Shown: positions 1-7,332 of the stretch, in pieces
How the letters are laid out: every line of letters starts with the position of its first letter
How positions within the stretch are numbered: position 1 is the stretch's first letter
NCBI RefSeq assembly: GCF_030286555.1
Contig: NZ_JASVWF010000002.1
Location: forward strand, 186,001 to 250,000
Reading direction: 5' to 3'
Source of the DNA: Actinomycetospora termitidis
GTDB taxonomy: Bacteria > Actinomycetota > Actinomycetes > Mycobacteriales > Pseudonocardiaceae
Length of the DNA stretch: 64,000 nt
The notes under the pieces: generated by a model
Told to the model about the DNA's origin: nothing
Seen by the model: the letters and a program-made list of their open reading frames with translations, nothing else
Databases searched by the model: none
Program-made: the position numbers and the translations under genes

Positions 1-126
1 ATCGAGCGGATGACCGACGAGATCGCGGAACACCCGCAGGCGGCGATCATCGCCGAGCCCGCCCATTGGATCGCCGAGGAGAACCCGCAGGGCCTCGTCG
101 AAGCCGTCGTGCGCTTCGAGACCTGA
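1..126 (+). CDS. alpha/beta hydrolase, C-terminal end (partial)
   Basis: The window opens inside a reading frame whose last 41 codons end at a TGA at 124-126. The tail contains EPAHWIAEENPQGLVEAVVRF, which resembles the last helix of haloalkane dehalogenase/epoxide hydrolase-like alpha/beta hydrolases. There the histidine of a (G/A)HW motif is the catalytic base and is followed by an 'EENP..L...L..F' helix. The nucleophile and oxyanion parts lie outside the window, so the substrate cannot be told. What follows downstream is gene debris, so this may be the last intact gene of the left neighbour unit. Confidence 0.6.
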   Translation: MERMTDEIAEHPQAAIIAEPAHWIAEENPQGLVEAVVRFET

Positions 127-146
127 GCGGTGCGCCGATCGCATGG

Positions 147-227
147 AGCGATCGCGCCCTGGTGCCCTCCTCGGTGTTCACGAACCCCCAGATCGGCGCC
201 GTCGGGCGCACCGAGCAGCAGTGTCGT
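147..227 (+). pseudogene. fragment of a pyridine nucleotide-disulfide oxidoreductase (mycothione reductase-like)
   Basis: A 27-codon stretch reads SDRALVPSSVFTNPQIGAVG and then RTEQQCR. This is the hallmark start of the dimerisation domain of disulfide reductases (family form: VP..VFT.PQ...VG.TE..A), closest in my recollection to actinobacterial mycothione reductase. Neither the FAD-binding part before it nor the His-Glu end after it is present, and the frame closes at 281. It is therefore a relic, not a gene. Confidence 0.55.
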
Positions 228-361
228 GGCGAGTGTCGGGACAGCGCCAGCGGTCAGGTCGACGGCCGACGTCGACCGTGATCAGCGGTCGAGGGTCGGT
301 GGTCTACCGGGTGTGCTCCTTGGTGAGGCGGCGTCTGAAGGCCCGGTCGATTGCTTGGGGG

Positions 362-387
362 AGCGATGACGACGGAAGCGATGACGA
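362..387. repeat. 11-base tandem-like direct repeat
   Basis: AGCGATGACGA occurs at 362-372 and again at 377-387, inside a gene-free stretch (about 228-492) between two gene fragments. It could be a small slippage duplication. No coding frame here resembles a known protein. Confidence 0.5.
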
Positions 388-492
388 TGGCAGTGCGGGT
401 GCCGAGGCTGGGTCAGGGCCTCCATCGAGGTCTTTGTCGAGGTTCGCGTGAAGGTCCTCGGGGGCGGGCTCGGCGCTGACTTCGAACCAAGC

Positions 493-549
493 CGGCACGG
501 TCGTCACCTGTGGTGGTTCTCCGATCGTCGCGTACTGCAGCGCTCGCAC
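493..549 (-). pseudogene. N-terminal fragment of a zinc-type alcohol dehydrogenase
   Basis: On the minus strand an ATG at 549 starts MRALQYATIGEPPQVTTVP, which matches the first beta-strands of MDR/zinc alcohol dehydrogenases (MRAL.Y...G.P..V..V). The expected 'GPGQV.LKV.AAGVCHSD' continuation is missing and the sequence turns into unrelated low-complexity residues. It is a 5'-end relic. The gene-free stretch from 228 to 576 contains only this and the short repeat. Confidence 0.5.
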
Positions 550-576
550 GGGGGACCTCCGAGGGCGTGGTTGCGG

Positions 577-1662
577 TCAGCCGGCCAGCGCGCCGGGCGC
601 GGCGTCGACGACCTCGACGCCTGCCGCGTGCAGCGATGCCGCGAGGGTGGCCGCCCCGTGCAGGAGCCGGACGCGTGCCACGTCGAGGTCCTTCAGGACG
701 GCGGCCGTGATCGCGGCCAGGTCGCTATCGTCGGGATCGTCGAGGAGTCCGCAGCCGCGCACCGTACCGGACGGCCGGAGGTAGACCACGAGCCCGCGTC
801 CCTCTTCCTTGACCGTGGTCATCGCGTCAGTGAGGGCGGTGCCGCAGGCGCAGGCGGTGGAGCCCAGCATGTCGCCGGTGAGGCACTCGTGGTGGACGTG
901 CACCGGGACCGGGAACAGGCCCGCGAGATCGCCGCTGCGCATGACGACGTGTGTCGCACTGTCGTCGACGGCCCTGTAGGCGACGACCTCGAAGGGGCCC
1001 AGTGCAGTAGGCAGGCCGACCGTGGCTTCGCGCACTACCAGGGGACGTCCGGCGAGTCGGTGGGCGTGGAGTTCGCCGATGCTGACCACGGCCAGGTCGT
1101 GCTCGGCGGCGAAGGTCCGTGCGGCGCCGTGGTCGGCCATCTCCCAGGGCTGCTCCGGTGAGACGAGCGCCGCGAGGCCTGCTCCGCTCGGAAGTCCTGC
1201 CATGTCCACGAGGTCTGCGGCGGCCTCGGCACGTCCGCGGCTTAGGAGCAGGCCGCCGGGCTCGGCCCGAAGGGGCACGACGTGGCCTGGTCGGGTGAAG
1301 TCGCCGTGGGTCCGTTCCGGGTCGGCGAGCGCGGCCATGGTCGCGGCCCGGTCGGCGGCGGAGATACCGGTGCCCGGACGGCGCAGGTCGACCGAGACGC
1401 GCTGGGCGCTGCCGCCGCCGGCCGCTGCGGTGAGCCGGAGGCGTCGGCAGTCGGCGTCGTCGAGTGCGACCTCGAGGAAGCCGCCGGAGTGCCGCACGGT
1501 GAAGGCGGTGACTGCGGTGCCGGCCGTCGCGGCGGCGAAGACCAGGTCGGCCGAGTCGTGCTGTTCGTCGACGAGTACGACGGCTCGTCCGGCTGCGATC
1601 GCGTCGATGGCACTCAAGACGCTGCTGGGCGTCCGGCGACGGGTGGTGATGTCGATGCTCAT
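577..1662 (-). CDS. RibBA-like protein with degenerate active sites
   Basis: The 361-residue protein has the two-domain layout of RibBA: DHBP synthase (about 10-205), then GTP cyclohydrolase II (about 210-355). The zinc ligands of the second domain are kept (C260, C271, C273 in HHECLTGDMLGSTACAC). In the first domain the acidic metal/substrate loop, normally DDEDRENEGDLV, reads VDEQHDSADLV at 31-41. In the second, the 'GHEGRGIGL' turn reads PSGTVRGCGL, and the following DTVEAN and D.R.YG.GAQIL segments are deleted, which explains the short length (usual about 410-430). It starts with ATG after GGAGGATCCCCC and ends the flavin operon. It may be a flavin-precursor binding or scaffold pseudoenzyme. 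Normal RibBA activity looks unlikely. Confidence 0.8.
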   Translation of the reverse strand: MSIDITTRRRTPSSVLSAIDAIAAGRAVVLVDEQHDSADLVFAAATAGTAVTAFTVRHSGGFLEVALDDADCRRLRLTAAAGGGSAQRVSVDLRRPGTGISAADRAATMAALADPERTHGDFTRPGHVVPLRAEPGGLLLSRGRAEAAADLVDMAGLPSGAGLAALVSPEQPWEMADHGAARTFAAEHDLAVVSIGELHAHRLAGRPLVVREATVGLPTALGPFEVVAYRAVDDSATHVVMRSGDLAGLFPVPVHVHHECLTGDMLGSTACACGTALTDAMTTVKEEGRGLVVYLRPSGTVRGCGLLDDPDDSDLAAITAAVLKDLDVARVRLLHGAATLAASLHAAGVEVVDAAPGALAG

Positions 1663-1686
1663 GGGGGATCCTCCTCGGTCCGGCGG

Positions 1687-2187
1687 TCAGGAGACGACGT
1701 GAAGTCGCCGGAAGGTGCTGGCGTGGAAGATCAGCGGGGCGGCGGCGGGATCCGCGCTCATGCGGTGGATCTCCAGAAGGGCGATGAGGTGATCACCCGC
1801 GGGTACCTCGGCGTGCAGGGAGCAGTCGAGCCACGCGGTGGAGCCGTGCACGTGCACAGCGCCCTGGGAGGTCGCTTCCCACGCCACACCGGCGAAGCGG
1901 TCGCCGTGCTTGCTCGCGAGCTGCCGGCCCAGGCTCTCGTGGTCCTGGGCGAGCACGCTGATGCCGATGCGGGGATGGCCCCTGAGGACTGGCCACGTCG
2001 TCGAGGTGTTCTGGATGCACACCGACACGAGCGGCGGATCTATCGATACCGTCGTGAACGAGCTCGCGGCCAGACCGGCCGGCCCGTCGTCGGTCAGGGT
2101 GCAGACGGCCGCGATCCCGCTGGGAAAGCAGCTGAAGACCCGCCGCAGTTCGGCGACGTCGCCAGTCACGGGTTTGAGTTCCGACAT
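1687..2187 (-). CDS. flavin reductase domain protein (HpaC-like)
   Basis: This 166-residue split-barrel protein has the family marks: an N-terminal 'FR.VFS.FPSGIAAVCTL', the core LAASSFTTVSIDPPLVSVCI, NTSTTWPVL, and a C-terminal GDHLIALLEI strand. Such enzymes reduce FMN or FAD with NAD(P)H and hand it to a partner monooxygenase. The LLM oxygenase encoded upstream on the same strand is the obvious partner. A broken second copy (2233-2640) lies between them, so this gene appears to be the surviving reductase of the operon. It is followed 24 bases later by the RibBA-like gene. Confidence 0.9.
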   Translation of the reverse strand: MSELKPVTGDVAELRRVFSCFPSGIAAVCTLTDDGPAGLAASSFTTVSIDPPLVSVCIQNTSTTWPVLRGHPRIGISVLAQDHESLGRQLASKHGDRFAGVAWEATSQGAVHVHGSTAWLDCSLHAEVPAGDHLIALLEIHRMSADPAAAPLIFHASTFRRLHVVS

Positions 2188-2232
2188 GTCCCCTCGTCTC
2201 TCCCTGCCTCGCCCTATGAGCGGTGCCGATGG

Positions 2233-2640
2233 TCAGTGGGTGGAAGCGTCACACCGCCGGAGGGGGTCGCCGGCAGTGATCTCGACCGAGCAGTCGAACC
2301 AGGCGCAGGCGCTGTCGTTCAGGACGGCCCCGGAGGCCGCCCGGGGTAATCGTGGTCCCGATGAACCGGTCCTGGCCGGGACCGGCGAGGCGGCGTGCGA
2401 GCTGTGCGTGGTCCTCGGCGAGCACGCTGACCGCGAGACCCGCCGCGGTGCGCAGTCGCGGCCAGGTCGTCGAGGTGTGTGCCACGCAGACCGAGACCAG
2501 GGCGGGGTTCCAGGCTCACCGGGTGAACGTGCTGACCGCGAGCCCTCGAGGGCACCGTCCACCACGGCGGCGAGGGCGACGACCCCTTCGGGGTGACCAC
2601 CGAGCACCAGGAGCAGTCCCTACGCGTCCAGCGGTACCGA
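2233..2640 (-). pseudogene. second flavin reductase, broken by several frameshifts
   Basis: Pieces of one flavin reductase appear in different frames of the minus strand. VLGGHPEGVVALAAVVDG is in one frame, LAVSTFTR and LVSVCVAHTSTTW in others, followed by LRTAAGLAVSVLAEDHAQLA and later NDSACAWFDCSVEITAGD. Read in order they align along the intact paralogue at 1687-2187 (compare NTSTTWPVL, ISVLAQDH, STAWLDCSLHAEVPAGD). At least two or three indels are needed to join them. The end is also altered (RRCDASTH instead of a final beta-strand). It is a decayed duplicate or relative of the neighbouring reductase. Confidence 0.8.
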
Positions 2641-2701
2641 GCAGGCGCCCGCGGGCGGGGCGCCGTCCGTTCCCGGGGGTGAGCCGCCACGGTGGGTGGG
2701 C

Positions 2702-3865
2702 TCAGGAGACCGCGGACAGCGCCGTGACCGGCTCGCGCACGCCGGCGTTCTCGAGCAGCGGGATCACCTCGGCGACGAAACGCTCGAGGCCGGAGACGAA
2801 GTCGACGAAGGAGAGCGACACGCCGGTGACTCCCGCCTGGCTGAGCCCGATCAGGCTCTCGGCGATCTGCTCGGCGGTGCCCACCAGGGGGTACCCGCCG
2901 TAGCCGGCGCGCAGGTGCAGCTTGAACTCCTCCCACTGGTCGGGCGCCATGGCTGAGGAGTTCAGACCGAGATAGTGCGCGGCGGCCTGGCCGGCGCTCT
3001 CGTCGACCTCGTCGACGAAGACCCGCTGCCGGTAGGCCTCGGCCTCTTCGGGGGTGTCGCGCTGGATCACGTAGGCGGTCGTCCAGGTGTCCACGTCTCG
3101 CCCGTAGGCGGCGGCCTCGGCCCGGCGCTCCTCGACCAGTGCCCGGGTCGAGGCGAGGTCGTAGCCGGCGAGCAGGGCGTAGCCGGAGTCGGCGTAGCGG
3201 GCGACGAAGTCGCGGCCGGTCTTCGAGCCTCCGGCGTTCATGATCGCCGGCCGGGGGAGCTGGATCGGCTTGGGCTGGGAGTATCCGCCCTCGACGGTGA
3301 AGAACTCGCCGCGGAAGTCGAATTCGTCCTGCTCGAGCCAGAACCGCTCGAGTAGTTCGAACCACTCGCTGGTGTACCGGTAGCGCTGGTCGTGGGGCAG
3401 GAACGATGCGCCGAGCATCTTGAACTCCGGTTCGAACCAGCCGTTGACGATGTTCAGGCAGGTCCGGCCGCCGCTGATGTGGTCGATCGTGGCGACCTGC
3501 TTGGCGGCGACCGCCGGGTGGGACGCCTGGACGTGGGCGGTGGTGACCAGCGTGATCCGTTCGGTCACCGCGGCCAGACCTGCGGCCCAGGTGTAGGTGT
3601 CGAAGTTGCGGCCGTTGAAGCCGTTGTCCCCGATCTGCTTCCAGCGCGCGACCGGGACCAGGGCCTCGAACCCGGCCTCGTCGGCGAGCTGGGCGATCTT
3701 CTTGGTGTACTCCCAGGTCAGCAGCGGTACGTCGTCGGAGAGAGTCATCGCGCAGCCGCGGTCGCAGTTGGGCCCGAAGAGCCCGAGCTTGAGGGGGTTC
3801 GCGGAGAACAGGGCGTTGGTGTCGCGCCGGTCCCGGCGCTCGTCGGCAGGGGCGAGGTTGGACAT
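2702..3865 (-). CDS. LLM-class flavin-dependent monooxygenase (RutA/SsuD-like)
   Basis: The start is the ATG at 3865 (MSNLAPADERRD), just after GAGAGGGAACACCC; the frame stays open upstream but loses family likeness there. The 387-residue product is a luciferase-like TIM barrel. It has AGFEALVPVARWKQIG near 60, AAVTERITLVTTAHVQ, SHPAVAAKQVATIDHISGGR, NIVNGWFEPEFKMLG, then DRYRY..EWFELLERFW and FRGEFFTVEGGY. This order matches RutA pyrimidine oxygenase, SsuD and DmoA relatives, which use reduced FMN supplied by a separate reductase. The flavin reductase downstream fits that. The substrate is unknown; an N-heterocycle or flavin-like ring is a possibility suggested by family and context only. 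Confidence 0.9.
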   Translation of the reverse strand: MSNLAPADERRDRRDTNALFSANPLKLGLFGPNCDRGCAMTLSDDVPLLTWEYTKKIAQLADEAGFEALVPVARWKQIGDNGFNGRNFDTYTWAAGLAAVTERITLVTTAHVQASHPAVAAKQVATIDHISGGRTCLNIVNGWFEPEFKMLGASFLPHDQRYRYTSEWFELLERFWLEQDEFDFRGEFFTVEGGYSQPKPIQLPRPAIMNAGGSKTGRDFVARYADSGYALLAGYDLASTRALVEERRAEAAAYGRDVDTWTTAYVIQRDTPEEAEAYRQRVFVDEVDESAGQAAAHYLGLNSSAMAPDQWEEFKLHLRAGYGGYPLVGTAEQIAESLIGLSQAGVTGVSLSFVDFVSGLERFVAEVIPLLENAGVREPVTALSAVS

Positions 3866-3999
3866 GGGTGTTCCCTCTCGAAGGTCGTCTGGTGCCGGCC
3901 ACGGGTCGGCGTGGTGGCGGTGCAGTGGTTCTCGCCGCGGTGGGCGAGGCGCAGGGGCCCGGGGATGGGCCTCGGCCGGAGAAGGGGGGGCGGGAGCCG

Positions 4000-4776
4000 T
4001 TACGGGGTCGCCGTGGCGCGGTCGTCGACCAGGCGGCGGACGAACGCCTCGGCGTAGCGCGGCGCGTCGAGGGGGTAGCGGGCGCTGAGGAAGTGGCCGT
4101 CCTCGACCACCATCGGCTCGTCGTGGGTCAGGGAGTACCCGAACCGGCCGAAGCGGGTCTCGCCGCGCTCGATCGTGCCGGAGGGTCCCACGGCCTGTCC
4201 GACCTCGGTCTCGGTGTACTTCCAGTAGGTCCGGTAGCGGCGGCCCACCCGGAACCAGGTGCTGCGGAACGCGAACTTCTCGATCGGGCGGGTCAGGGTG
4301 GTGAAACGGTGGCCCTCGATGATGCTGGCCCCGGCGCGGGGATCGATGGTCCTGGCCGGGATCAGCGAGCCGTGGCAGATCGCGCCGATCGTCTTGTTCT
4401 GGCGATGGAACCCGAGGACGCGCTCGCGGAGGACCGCGCTGTCGAGGTACTGGCGCATGCCCTGGGCGTGCCCGCCGCCGAGATGGACCGCGTCGAAGTC
4501 GGCGGGGTCGATGTCGCGGTAGGTGATGGGGGACCGGAAGGCCGGGGAGCTCGACATCGCCCGGTAGGCATCCAGGGCGTCCGGCCCGGCCGGGAACCAG
4601 TTGAAGAACCCCGGTCGCAGCAGCCGCTGGTCGCAGGCGGCGACCCGGCCCGTCTCGGTGGCGAAGGTGACCTCGATGCCGGCGTCGACGAAGGCGCGCC
4701 ACGCGATCGAGGACTCGGTGGTGTCGAAGTCGCGGTCGGGCAGCGGTATGAGCACGGACGGTGGACGCGGTGACAC
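4000..4776 (-). CDS. DJ-1/PfpI family protein
   Basis: I place the start at the GTG at 4776, because GGAGGAG lies 5-6 bases ahead; the frame also has an ATG at 4848 but no ribosome site there. The 258 residues show the class I glutamine amidotransferase-like fold of DJ-1/PfpI. A VLIPLPDRDFDTTESSI strand is followed by FDAVHLGGGHAQGMRQYLDS and KTIGAICHGSLIPARTIDP, where the cysteine of AICHG is the family nucleophile. A long C-terminal region (YWKYTETEVGQAVGPSGTI, then GDRFGYSLTHDEPMVVEDGHFLSARYPLDA-like strands) is typical of the hydrolase/isomerase-like subgroup. It is first in the minus-strand flavin operon, 134 bases before the LLM gene. Confidence 0.85.
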   Translation of the reverse strand: MSPRPPSVLIPLPDRDFDTTESSIAWRAFVDAGIEVTFATETGRVAACDQRLLRPGFFNWFPAGPDALDAYRAMSSSPAFRSPITYRDIDPADFDAVHLGGGHAQGMRQYLDSAVLRERVLGFHRQNKTIGAICHGSLIPARTIDPRAGASIIEGHRFTTLTRPIEKFAFRSTWFRVGRRYRTYWKYTETEVGQAVGPSGTIERGETRFGRFGYSLTHDEPMVVEDGHFLSARYPLDAPRYAEAFVRRLVDDRATATP

Positions 4777-4922
4777 AAGCTCCTCCTCGGTCTGGGTGGA
4801 TGCAGGTGTAGTCCGAAGCCGTGATCCAGTCAACACTTGCTTGTGCAATAGCCGGGTTAATCGCGCCTGTGTGGATGCAGTGGCGCTTGACCGGAGGTGT
4901 TTGTGGATGCAGTCTCCTAGCC
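4777..4922. promoter_or_regulatory. divergent promoter region with three identical 10-base repeats
   Basis: The sequence GTGGATGCAG occurs exactly at 4796-4805, 4871-4880 and 4903-4912, all in the same orientation, between the DJ-1 gene (minus) and the alpha-hydroxy-acid oxidase gene (plus). The stretch is noticeably more AT-rich than the genes around it and also holds CTTGACC, a possible -35. The copies are candidate operator half-sites. The GntR-FCD regulator encoded at 6273 is the natural candidate to bind them (inference). Confidence 0.55.
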
Positions 4923-6224
4923 ATGCGATGGACAGGGTTGGACGGGGCGCGTCGGCTGCCGCGAGCGGCGGAGCTCGCTGATCTGCTGCGCCCGCGCCCG
5001 GTGGTGCTCGACGGTGACCGGCGCCGGGCTGCGCGGGCGGCCAGCGTCGAGGATCTCCGCTCGATGGCCCGCCGCCGTGTCCCTCGGGCGGTCTTCGACT
5101 ACGTCGAGGGCGGCGCGGAGGCCGAGCGGTCGTTGGCCCGAGCCCGCGAGGATCTCGACTCGGTTCAGTTCGTGGCGCGGGTGCTGCGCGGTGTGTCCGC
5201 CGTCGACACCCGCGCGACGATCCTCGGCGCCCCGAGCGCGCTGCCGATCGTGTTCGCCCCGACCGGCTTCACGCGCGTCCTGCACCACGAGGGCGAGCTC
5301 GCGACCGCCCGCGCGGCCGGAGCGGCGGGGGTGCCCTTCGCGCTCTCGACCATGGGCACCTGCTCGGTGGAAGACGTCGCGGAGATCATCCCGGGGTGTC
5401 GGCGGTGGTTCCAGCTCTACCTCTGGAGCGACCGGGGCCGCAGCCGCGAGCTCGTCGACCGCGCCGCCGCCGCCGGCTACGAGGCCCTCGTGCTCACCGT
5501 CGACACCCCGGTCGCGGGCCGGCGGCTGCGCGATGTCCGCAACGGCATGACCCTCCCCCCCTCTCTGGGGCCGCGGACCTTCATCGACGGTGCGCGCCAC
5601 CCGCACTGGTGGATCGATCTGCTCACCACCCGCGCGCTGAACTTCGCGTCGCTGAACTCGTGGCAGGGCACCGTCGCCGAGCTGGCCGCGACGCTCTTCG
5701 ACCCCGCCGTGGACTTCGAGGACCTGGCCTGGCTCCGCGAGCAGTGGCCGGGCAAGCTCGTGGTCAAGGGAGTCCAGTCCGCGGAGGACGCGGTCCGGAT
5801 CGCGTCCGCGGGTGCCGACGCGATCGTGCTGAGCAACCACGGCGGCCGCCAGCTCGACCGCTCCGTCACCCCGATCCGCCAGCTGCCCGAGGTGCTCGAT
5901 CGCCTCGAAGGTCGCTGCGAAGTCTTCGTCGACGGCGCCTTCACCTCCGGTGCCGACGTCGTGGCGGCCCTCGCGCTCGGCGCCGACGCCGTGCTCGTGG
6001 GGCGGGCCTACCTCTACGGCCTCATGGCGGCCGGCGAGCTGGGCGTGCGCCGAGTCGCGGCCCTGTTCGAGGAAGAGATCACCACCACCATGACCTTGCT
6101 CGGGGCACGCTCGCTCGCCGAGCTGACCCCCGACCTCGTTCGGCCGGGCCCCGCGCCCGAGGCCCGGGCTCCTCGACGGTGGGCCGAACTCGCCGAGGCC
6201 GGTCTGGCGATCCCGCCTGGTTAG
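4923..6224 (+). CDS. FMN-dependent alpha-hydroxy-acid dehydrogenase/oxidase (LldD-like)
   Basis: The ATG at 4923 gives 433 residues; upstream in-frame codons lack family similarity. The protein follows the FMN-dependent alpha-hydroxy-acid oxidoreductase plan. It has RVPRAVFDYVEGGAEAE, then PIVFAPTGFTRVLHHEGELA, STMGTCSVEDVAE, WFQLYLWSDR and ALVLTVDTPVAGRRLRDVRN. The catalytic/FMN block VVKGVQSAEDAVRIASAGAD is followed by VLSNHGGRQLD, whose SNHGGRQ holds the active-site histidine, and then by VFVDGAFTSGADVVAALALG. Such enzymes oxidise L-lactate, mandelate or related 2-hydroxy acids to 2-oxo acids. It probably starts a short unit with the GntR gene 48 bases downstream. Confidence 0.9.
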   Translation: MRWTGLDGARRLPRAAELADLLRPRPVVLDGDRRRAARAASVEDLRSMARRRVPRAVFDYVEGGAEAERSLARAREDLDSVQFVARVLRGVSAVDTRATILGAPSALPIVFAPTGFTRVLHHEGELATARAAGAAGVPFALSTMGTCSVEDVAEIIPGCRRWFQLYLWSDRGRSRELVDRAAAAGYEALVLTVDTPVAGRRLRDVRNGMTLPPSLGPRTFIDGARHPHWWIDLLTTRALNFASLNSWQGTVAELAATLFDPAVDFEDLAWLREQWPGKLVVKGVQSAEDAVRIASAGADAIVLSNHGGRQLDRSVTPIRQLPEVLDRLEGRCEVFVDGAFTSGADVVAALALGADAVLVGRAYLYGLMAAGELGVRRVAALFEEEITTTMTLLGARSLAELTPDLVRPGPAPEARAPRRWAELAEAGLAIPPG

Positions 6225-6272
6225 GCTTCTCCGCCCAGCACCCAGAGAACGCAGCGAGCGAGAGGGCCACTC

Positions 6273-7001
6273 GTGACCTCGGCAGACCTCAACTCCGACC
6301 CCCGCACCGACTCCCTTGCCGACTCCGCCTACGGTCTGATCCGCAACCGGATCCTCGATGGCGACCTCGGGGTCGGTGCCGCAGTCAGCGTGCTCGGGCT
6401 CGCCACCGACCTCGAGATGAGCCGCAGCCCGGTGCGCAACGCGGTCGAGCGGCTGCTCTCCGAGCGACTGCTGCGGCGGGTGGCGGGCACGATCGCCGTG
6501 GCCGCCCCCGACCGCTACGAGCTTCTGGACTCCCTGGCCGTCCGCACCCAGCTCGAAGCACTCGCCGCGCGCCTCGCCGCCCCACGCATCGACGAACAGA
6601 CCCTCGGGGAACTGGCCATCATCCACGACCGGTTCCGCAGAGCCGTGGATAGCGGCGACCAGGACGGGGCACGTCGCGCCGATTCCGACTTCCACCACGC
6701 GATCCAGGATCTCGCGGGCAACGAGTGCCTCGCCGAGTCCCTGGAACGGGTGCGCACGCAGGTGATCCTCGGCGCGTACGCCACTGCGTGGGTCACCAGC
6801 CGCGGACCGGCGGTCCTGGAGCACGAACGGGTCCTACGCGCGCTGCAGGACCAGGACGGGCAGGCCGCGGAAGCCGCGATGATCCGCCACCTCGACAACC
6901 TCACCACGCGCATCACCAGCGAATGGCGAGCCCAGGACACCGCCGAGGACGCGACGACCAAGCGTCGGAGCACGCCTCGAGCTTCAGGAGCAGGAAGGTA
7001 G
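6273..7001 (+). CDS. GntR family transcriptional regulator (FCD domain)
   Basis: The GTG start (6273) follows GAGAGGG. The 242-residue protein has an N-terminal winged helix (AYGLIRNRILDGDLGVGAAV, LATDLEMSRSPVRNAVERLL) and an all-helical FCD ligand domain. Its metal-binding pattern is visible as DSDFHHAIQDLAGN and, later, EHERVLRALQDQDGQAAEAA. FCD regulators usually sense organic acids, which fits the hydroxy-acid oxidase just upstream. It may also control the divergent flavin operon through the GTGGATGCAG repeats. Confidence 0.9.
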   Translation: MTSADLNSDPRTDSLADSAYGLIRNRILDGDLGVGAAVSVLGLATDLEMSRSPVRNAVERLLSERLLRRVAGTIAVAAPDRYELLDSLAVRTQLEALAARLAAPRIDEQTLGELAIIHDRFRRAVDSGDQDGARRADSDFHHAIQDLAGNECLAESLERVRTQVILGAYATAWVTSRGPAVLEHERVLRALQDQDGQAAEAAMIRHLDNLTTRITSEWRAQDTAEDATTKRRSTPRASGAGR

Positions 7002-7005
7002 CCGG

Positions 7006-7332
7006 TTGGACATCTTGCGACTCGGCCAGCAAGGCCGGGAACGTCCCGTCGCGCGTCCCGCCGGCTGCGACACCCTCGACCGGGAGACCGAGCTGGCCGT
7101 CGTCATCGCCCGACGAACTCGACGACTCGCCCACCGCACCGAGGCCGTCGACGCGATCGCGGGCTACACGATCGCCAACGACCTCAGCGACCGACACCGG
7201 CAGATGGAGATCTCCGGAGGGCAGTGGTCCAAAGGCAAGATCGCCCGCGACTCATCCACGTCCGTCGGTGTCGCGGCCGCCCGCCTGCGGGCCGCCGCGG
7301 GCATACACAAGAGGAGTGCGCATCATGCCTGA
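7006..7332 (+). pseudogene. internally deleted fumarylacetoacetate hydrolase-family gene
   Basis: After AGGAGCAGGAAGG a TTG at 7006 starts DILRLGQQGRERPVARP, the usual N-terminus of FAH-family hydrolases. The frame then jumps to ETELAVVIARRTRRL, DAIAGYTIANDLSDRHRQ and GGQWSKGKIARDSSTSVG, which are the core metal-site segments (E..LAVVI, AGYT.ANDVSDR, KG..D...P.GP). About 70 residues of the middle and the entire C-terminal half are absent, and the 3' end runs into the next gene. With 108 codons left it cannot form the family fold, so I read it as a relic. Confidence 0.8.

Noticed and set aside
1663-1686. FMN riboswitch before the RibBA-like gene
   Set aside because: Only 24 bases separate it from the reductase gene, far too few for an FMN element.
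2319-3902. 527-codon frame in another minus-strand phase across the LLM gene
   Set aside because: Mostly a shadow of the LLM gene; only its far end contains part of the broken flavin reductase, annotated separately.
4917-6824. 635-codon open frame on the minus strand
   Set aside because: It is the antisense shadow of the hydroxy-acid oxidase and GntR genes. It is Gly/Arg/Glu-rich with no family pattern, as expected in high-GC DNA.
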